The notes under the pieces are model-generated. The model ran no database searches. It was not told the DNA's origin and saw nothing but the letters and a program-made list of their open reading frames with translations. Positions 57,795-64,000 of a stretch of 64,000 nucleotides of DNA are shown piece by piece. The position numbers and the translations under genes are program-made. The DNA is taken from NCBI RefSeq assembly GCF_000711695.1, contig NW_013546973.1:1-64000 (forward strand), read 5' to 3'. Numbering within the stretch: the first letter of the stretch is position 1; each line of letters opens with the position of its first letter. This DNA comes from Tilletiaria anomala UBC 951 (taxonomy: Eukaryota; Basidiomycota; Exobasidiomycetes; Georgefischeriales; Tilletiariaceae).

Positions 57795-58195
57795 TGGACT
57801 GCTCAGCGTGGGAAAGTTTATATGTGCCTGCTCCCTGCGGTTTGGAACCGATGGGCAATAGCCCACGAGCACAGGTCACAGGTGCGCTGGCACTGGGCCG
57901 CAGGGGCGGAACACCTTGCAGCTGTCTCTGCTGCGCTCCCACCCGCGGCTGCACTCGGCCACTGAATGACTGCGATAAACAGATTAGACAGGCATAGATA
58001 GCCGATAGGCCATGCCGAGTGGAGTCACTGCGTGGATAGTATATACTGGCTGTATCTTGTTCTCTCATCCTTCCTACAACCTCGCACCACCCTCTCCTCA
58101 GCCAGCCAGCCAGCGCCCTGCCGTCAGAGCGTGCCCACCTCCCCCGCCACCGCACTTGTGCTTCCTACTTGTTCCACCCCCCGCCTCGCCCCGCC

Positions 58196-60756
58196 ATGGG
58201 CCCCGTCGCCACCACCATTCCAGCCGCTACGGCCATAAGCAACGAGCCCCTCCCGGTGCCAGTGGCCAAGGCCCCGCTCGCCTCGCACCCGCTCGACCCG
58301 CCCTCCGCGGCAGAGCTCGCGGCAGCGACCGCGGCTGTGCGCGCCTATCTGGCCAGCAGCGAGCACCAGCATGAAAGCGTCCCTGCCGCCACACTCAAAT
58401 TCTGCTCGGTCATGCTCAAGGAACCCCCCAAGGCCAACGTCATTGAGGCCCTCCGTTGGCCCGGCGGCGCAGCCACTCAGTCTGACGGCTCCGGCGTCCC
58501 CCGCCAGCTCGAGGTGCACGCCATCGACACGCAGCCCGGTGCCCCAGGCGGCGGCCAGGCCTGGGAGCTCGTCGTTGCGCTCCCCACCGCAAAGGTCGTC
58601 TCGGCGCACAAGCTGCCCGCTGGCGTGCAGCCGGGTCTGACACCTGAGGAGCTGTGCAGCGCAGAGCAGCACGTGCGCAGGCACCCCGCTGTCATTGCAG
58701 CTGCCGCCGCCGTCGGCGTCGCGCCCGAGCAGATCTACGCAGACGGCTGGTCCATTGGCTGGGACGAGCGCTGGCCCGGCCGCCGCCTGCAGCAGGCCCT
58801 CCTGTTTGCGCGCTTCGACGGCCCGCACGAGAACTTGTACGCGCACCCGATGGACTTTTTCCCCGTGCTTGACGTCAACACCGGTGAAGTGCTCGCGATC
58901 GATTACACGCCCCACCGCATCCTCGGCCCCCACAAGGACCAGACAACCGCACAGAACGGCTCCACCGCTCCGCCCGCCACGGGGAGCTTCGACGCACCGG
59001 ACCCCGCGACGCGCCCACGCTTCCCACCGCCCCGCGCCCAGCACGAGTACCTCCCCGAAACGGTCACAGCGGTCAATCCTGCGCCCGCTCCTGCAGGCAC
59101 CGAGCAAAAGCAAGAACAGGCATTGCACGGGCCCGAGCGCCTGCGCTTCCGCGCGGACCTCAAGCCGCTGCACGTTGTGCAGCCCGACGGGGTATCATTC
59201 GTCCGGCGCGGCAACCTGCTCACGTGGCAAAAGTGGAAGCTCCACGTCGGCTTCCATCCACGCGAGGGCCTCGTGCTCAGCACCATCTCGTACCGCGACA
59301 CGGACGACGGCGATGCAGAGCGCCCGTTGTTCTACCGAATCAGCATCAGCGAGATGGTCGTCCCGTACGGCCAACCAGACTTTCCGCACTACAAAAAGTG
59401 AGCCCGCCCTAGCGCCATGCGATGACACTTTTTTTTTGCTTTTTTCCCTCTTACCACTTGCTCCCCATGGCCGCACAGGTTCGCGTTCGATGTGGGCGAG
59501 TACGGCCTCGGCTATCTCGCCAACTCGCTCGACCTCGGCTGTGACTGCCTCGGCTCAATCGAATATATGGATGGTGTAGTCGCACAGCATGACGGTGCGT
59601 CTTTGTTGCGCCACCCATGATAGGGCTCCGGCGTCTGACTTTCTCTCCATCCCACGCTGCCCCGCCCCTCCGTTCCGTTTCGCTCGGCAGGCACGCCACT
59701 GACGATCAAGAACGCAATCTGCATCCACGAAGAGGACGCCGGTCTGGGCTGGAAGCACACCGACTTCCGCGTTGGCGGTAAGACGGCCGTTGTGCGCAAC
59801 CGCAAACTGATCATCTCAAGCGTCTACACGGTGGCTAACTACGAGTACCGCGTTGCATTCTTGCTCGGCCTCGACGGGACGCTCGAGTGCGAGATTGGCC
59901 TGACGGGTATCCTCAACGTGACGCTGCTTGCGCCTGGCGAGAAGCCGACGTACGCGACCGAGGTCGCGCCGCAGATTGCTGCGCACATCCACCAGCACCT
60001 ATTCAGCGTGCGCATCGACCCGCACATTGACGGCCCGCGCAACAGCGTGGTTGAGCAGACAATCGAACCGTCGCCGCACGCGACGGGCAGTGCGCAGAAC
60101 TGGGCCGGCAATGCATTCGACGCGCACCGCCGCACGCTCCGCACCGCCGGCGAGGCCGTGCGTGACGCGCACACCGACAGCGAGCGCAGCTGGATCTTTG
60201 TCAATGAGAACAGGACGCATTATGCCAGCGGCAAGCCTGTCGGCTACAAGCTCATGACGACCAACCAGCCGCGGTTGTACGCCAAGCCTGACTCGATCGT
60301 CGCCAAACGCGCGCCCTTTGCTACGCACCACTTTTGGACAGTCCGTGAGTACGCAGGCCCGACCCTCTCCGCGTCCAGCGGCGCACTACTGTGACCCGTG
60401 TTTGACGGCGATGGTACTGACACGCTCACTCGTGCGCGACAGCGTACGCCGACGACCGCAAGTACCCGGCCGGCAAGCACTGCGTGCAGACGCTCGCGAC
60501 ACCGTCCGACTCGATCCTCGGTTGGGTCGGTGATGGAAGCGCTTCGATCGAGAACACGGACATTGTTTCGTTCGCCACCGTTGGCATCACGCATGTCGTC
60601 CGCCCCGAAGACGGGCCGGTCATGCCAGCCGAGCACGTGCGCCTTGCGCTCAAGCCAACCAGCTTTTTCCGCCGCAATCCCATGCTCGACGTGCCCGCCA
60701 TCAAGGACAAGAAGAGCGTGCACGCCGCCGCCTCCGCTGCGAAATGCTGCTTGTAG
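58196..60756 (+). CDS. Copper amine oxidase (primary amine oxidase)
   Basis: Oxidises primary amines to aldehydes with release of ammonia and hydrogen peroxide, using copper and self-made topaquinone. Four exons, 58196-59397, 59479-59594, 59691-60344 and 60443-60756, give 761 residues, slightly long for the family (about 650-700). The cofactor site NYEY (Tyr near 489), the catalytic-base region [15 protein letters not shown] (Asp near 405, exon 2), the copper ligands [16 protein letters not shown] (His-x-His near 539-541) and the third His in [15 protein letters not shown] (near 706) are all intact. N2/N3 domains and the linker with [19 protein letters not shown] precede the catalytic barrel. 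No signal peptide or SKL-type peroxisomal end is seen (C-terminus AAKCCL). GC-rich codon use matches the ABC transporter upstream. Amine range cannot be told. Confidence 0.96.
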
Positions 60757-61743
60757 ATGGCGACGCACGCCGCGCGCGTCTTTTTGTACTAGCGCCCGCG
60801 CGCCTGAGAGGCTCGCATCTCTCCTAGCTTCGCTTCGCGCCACGCTTGCCACTATTTCCTTCTCGCGGATGAGGGGACGGATGGATGATTGTACTGTACC
60901 ATGATTTCTCCGCTTGCGTGACAGTGTGGTCGCAATGATGGGTGGCTGGCACAGGCTGGGTCGTCCGAGAGAGTGCAACGTCTCTCTTGCTATTGTTGAT
61001 GGCAAGCGTGAGAGCCGTAGCAGCGACGAGGCATAGAATGTGCCTGAACACCCGGTAACCCTCATTGTCACCAATCACGCGTCCAAACTGTCGGCGCCAG
61101 CTAGATCTAATGAGAATCTACCGGAAACTATGCTGTCTTCCCCGGAAAATGGACACCAAACACCCTCAACGCGCCGCACAACCAACGATGACTTGTCGAC
61201 GACGCTGTCCCTGAACTCGTGCAGGAGGGTATTTATATATATTTATATGTGTCTGTGTGATGAGTGCGAGGTAGGCATACCCTGGCGACAACAGACTTAT
61301 CAGAGGTGACCGTGCGCGTGCTGCTGGGCTTGGGTGCTTTTGACCGAAGCATCCAGCAAGAGTACCGGAGAGGGCACGCTTCCCCTTTCGACCCTTGGTC
61401 CGCTTCACCGTACTCGCATCAACAACCTGGCACCTCCTGTTCGCGGGCAGCCAGCCCGACTGCTATTGGTGGTATTTAGATTAACGCAGTATCGGTGCTT
61501 CACGTTGCATGCTGCATGGGTGGGACGCACCACATACTCCGCGGCATCTTGTCATTGCCATTGTCGCGAGCGACTTAATTCGGCCTCGGCTCGAGCCGTG
61601 TCCATGGTTGGGTATAGCACTCCCTGCTGCATGTGCCGGCATTTATTGCGCTCGTGCTCTCGGATCGATAGACCCTGCCCGCACCACCATCCCTTCGGTA
61701 GACTTCAACAGTTGGAGGGAAACAGGGCGCAACCTTGCACAGC
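60757..61743. other. Intergenic region
   Basis: 987 bp between two + strand genes with no recognisable exon. An AT run at about 61229-61248 (TATTTATATATATTTATAT) is the only low-complexity feature. Confidence 0.5.
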
Positions 61744-64000
61744 ATGTCGCGCGGATCCGAGCCTTCAACGCCGGCGTCTAGCTTCAAGATCTTTTCGCAG
61801 TCGCGCATCGCGCCGCAAGGGCAAACGCAGGGACACGGCTTGCAAGTCATCAGCCCTGCACTGACGCGCGAAGACTCGGTCGGCGCCGATACTATCCGAG
61901 GTGTATCGATCGACACGGATAGCGGGGACGGACGCGAAAGTTCAGAAGAGGTCAAGAAAAGCGGGTCGGCTGGGGAAGCTGCAGCCGACGCCATCGTTGC
62001 CGTTGTTCCTGCTGGCAAGCGGCCTGGTGCTCCTGCCAGCTCAGCCATGGAATATGCCGTGTCTCACCTGGGCACGACCGCCACTAGCCAAGCGTTGATC
62101 AAGTTTGCCGCTGGGTCCAGTGAGTGTTTCTGGTTCGAAACGCCAGGCTACCAACGCTAGACTGACCTTTCCCATCATCGGCCGACAGCACTCCTCCCCC
62201 AAAATATCGCATCTATCATCACATCGCTCTCGCTTCTTGCGCGCGTCTCGCTGCGCTCGACGGCCTTCTTTGCCGAGGTGATCCTCGAAGCCGCCAAGTT
62301 CAGCACGTCCACCAGCCTTGGCTTGACGCGGCGCGTGCTCATCTCGGCCATCGGGAGCGCACGCGCCCTGCACGATACGCTCAACCCCGATGGCAATTGC
62401 GCCTGGGATGCTAGAGCAGCCGGGGTCGGTGCGGTATCAAGCTCGTCGACTGCCTCCCGCATCTCCGCCATGCGCAACCAGCACGACGGCTTCCTTGCGG
62501 TCCTAGACAAGTACACGGCCGTGGGCATCTACGTCATTCACCACACCTTCACCATGGCTGAGCTCTTCGCAATGTCCGGCTTCTATCTCGTTGACACGTC
62601 CATCAAGGCCGGCATCTCTGCCGCTGACGAGTCGGTTCGCATGATCGACGGCATCTTTGGCTCCAACGAGACGTCGCGCGCGCTCTCAAGTTTCATCGCC
62701 CTCGTCCGCAGAGAGCTGAGCCATGGCGACAACAGCGGCTGCAGCGCCGGCGACAGCAAGATCGCAGGCGCCAAGGCCCTTGCCAACCTCACCAAGGCGT
62801 TCACTGCGTTCGCCGTCCTGCAGAACGCTACTTACAAGCGCACGGCGCAGACACACAAGATGCAGGTCCTCTACGACTGCACCGTCCTCGGCGAGGTCGA
62901 GTCGAACAGCTGGCGCTCGATGATCGTTGGTCCGGGTAACTTTGTTAAGAAGTCGACAGCGGCAGCGGCCGCGGTGGCCATCGCCCCTCCTCCGCGCAGC
63001 AGCTCGCAGGGGGTTGCACCCGCGCCGGTCATGTCTTCCGCCCTCTCTCCCCCAGCTACGATGCGCACCTCGCGCTCGCTCGCAATCGCCGACCCGGCAG
63101 GAGCAGTCGCAGGTTCGCTACATGCGTCGCGTTCGCACTATGGTGGCAATGCGCTCTGTCTCACTGATGTCGGCTCTGACGCGCGCTATGAGGTGGAAGA
63201 CTTTGACGAGAACAACGACCAGCGGCCGTCGGCTTCTTCTAGCTCAGTCTTGCCTGTGTCGTCGGATCGTGAAGGAGGCAATATCGTCAAGGATCTCAAC
63301 TACCTCATCGGCTCCGATGGTGAGGAGGAGCAGGACCTGCTAAGCAATAACAGAAGGCGATGGGACCAGCAAAACACCCAGCATGGCTCCTTTCCTTCAT
63401 CTACTCCTGTCATCAGGAGGACGATCCGACGACGAGATCCTGAGCATGGGACCATTGAGACAGTCTACGAAGAAGTCACCGAGACGACAGAGACAATTGA
63501 GACAACGACCATATCTGGTGCGCATGCAGGCAGTTCGAGCGTCAAAACGGCGCAGCTGCCCAATCCTTTCTCCCCGCTGATTCCGGCGCGGGAAAAATCG
63601 AAAGGCCAGTCGCTACCCCTTGCTCCGTCCAGCCCGCATTCGCAGCAGTCCGATGATGTCTGGACCGAGATCGCCCCTGCGTCCACGCGCGCTAGCGCCG
63701 AGAGCACGGATGACGAGATGATGGTCGAGCGCGAACTGATAGCCGAAAACATTCCGCAGGCGCCCAACGGCCGGCCTGCGCAGTCCATCGGAAGCCTGGC
63801 GCGCCGGCAGGCGCTCGATCGGCCTGAAGAAAGCAAGGCGCGCATGCAGGTCGTGCTAAGGACCATCACGCGCAAGCTAGTCCAGAAGCGCAAGGTCGTC
63901 CGCAGGACGCAGGACACTCGAGGCAACACGCTCACATCTACGCGCGAGAGTCAGAATGTGGAGAATGATGTCTTTTCAGAAAGCACTCCCTCTGAAGCAG
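61744..64000 (+). CDS. N-terminal part of alpha/beta-hydrolase-type protein (partial)
   Basis: Runs off the right edge of the window still open. Exons are 61744-62119 and 62189 to beyond 64000, so 729 residues are visible. After a disordered leader comes a conserved block: MEYAVSHLGTTATSQALIKF, then IASIITSLSLLARVSLRSTA, LGLTRRVLISAIGSARALH, YVIHHTFTMAELFAMSGFYL, RMIDGIFGSNETSRALSSFI and QNATYKRTAQTHKMQVLYDC. I recall this module at the N-terminus of long basidiomycete proteins annotated as alpha/beta-hydrolases, whose catalytic domain lies further on, here outside the window. Next come a low-complexity Ser/Pro stretch, an acidic part, a Glu/Thr-rich run (VYEEVTETTETIETTTIS) and a basic RTITRKLVQKRKVVRRT segment. 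No catalytic Ser motif is visible yet, so function is not shown. Confidence 0.7.

Larger units (their letters stand above)
57280..58195. other. Intergenic region with AT-rich low complexity
   Basis: 916 bp between the ABC transporter and the amine oxidase. A + frame at 57180-57539 ends with a hydrophobic stretch (RLALCFVALLACILGALLF) but overlaps the transporter's last exon in another phase and has no family resemblance. The centre is very AT-rich. TATATA at 58040-58045 lies about 150 bp before the next ATG. Confidence 0.5.

Noticed and set aside
58124-59173. 349-codon - strand frame opposite the amine oxidase
   Set aside because: Same cause: shadow of a GC-rich coding exon with no recognisable domain and no promoter.
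46772-64000. Secondary-metabolite gene cluster at the right end
   Set aside because: An oxidase, a dehydrogenase and a pump are present, but there is no polyketide synthase, peptide synthetase, terpene cyclase or RiPP precursor in the window.
1-64000. tRNA genes, rRNA, CRISPR arrays, transposons, viral elements
   Set aside because: Reading both strands for B-box-like GTTCGANTC within a cloverleaf, for direct-repeat arrays, and for reverse transcriptase, integrase or transposase motifs gave nothing I could support.

Overview
This window is the left end of a fungal chromosome. It opens with about 11 copies of the telomere repeat (CCCTAA, i.e. TTAGGG on the other strand). It then carries 21 protein-coding genes and one clear pseudogene. 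Almost every gene is split by short GT-AG introns (about 57-112 nt), often with a visible CTAAC, TACTAAT/TACTAAC or CTGAC branch site; I could place about 67 introns. Protein content (DBR1, YKT6, TIM21, SGF11, RLP24, CAP, a PDR-type ABC transporter, a basidiomycete-type alpha/beta-hydrolase N-terminus) and roughly even GC content point to a basidiomycete. An Ustilaginomycotina-like yeast or smut relative is my best guess, but the species cannot be named from sequence alone. There are no rRNA or tRNA genes, CRISPR arrays, viral elements or transposons that I can support.

Layout. 1-4.8 kb: telomere, 1.1 kb of apparently empty subtelomere, and a GH36 raffinose-synthase/SIP1-like gene facing the telomere. 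5.5-14.5 kb: a small probable mitochondrial (MRX7-like) protein, cyclase-associated protein CAP/SRV2, an F-box-like protein and an amino acid permease, all on +. 15.5-17.6 kb: a decayed second amino acid permease. 17.7-24.5 kb: an unrecognised conserved-looking protein (-), TIM21 (+), YKT6 (-) and a PuuE-type allantoinase/polysaccharide-deacetylase-fold protein (-). 25.2-34.9 kb: SGF11 (-), low-molecular-weight tyrosine phosphatase (+), membrane-anchored GH5 exo-beta-1,3-glucanase (+) and lariat debranching enzyme DBR1 (-). 37-45.7 kb: a very large vezatin/Inp2-like protein (+), NAD(P)H-hydrate dehydratase (+) and ribosome-biogenesis factor RLP24 (-). 46.8-64 kb: five genes all on +: a small secreted protein, an FAD-binding dehydrogenase of bacterial PRK12834 type, a PDR/ABCG transporter, a copper amine oxidase, and the 5' part of a long alpha/beta-hydrolase-type protein that runs off the window.

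The genes are mostly unrelated housekeeping functions (secretion, mitochondrial import, RNA processing, ribosome assembly, chromatin, cell wall). The one stretch that could work together is the right end, where an oxidase, a dehydrogenase and a drug-efflux pump lie in the same direction; a shared role in xenobiotic or amine metabolism is only inference.

The most unusual thing seen is gene architecture. YKT6 appears to have its ATG split by an intron and then an 8-nt coding exon. DBR1 begins with a 6-nt coding exon. The phosphatase has a 21-nt exon, and the ABC transporter, YKT6 and NAD(P)H-hydrate dehydratase end in exons of 17-31 nt. Three further genes hold introns whose length is a multiple of three and which contain no stop. 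No obviously new multi-gene system was found.
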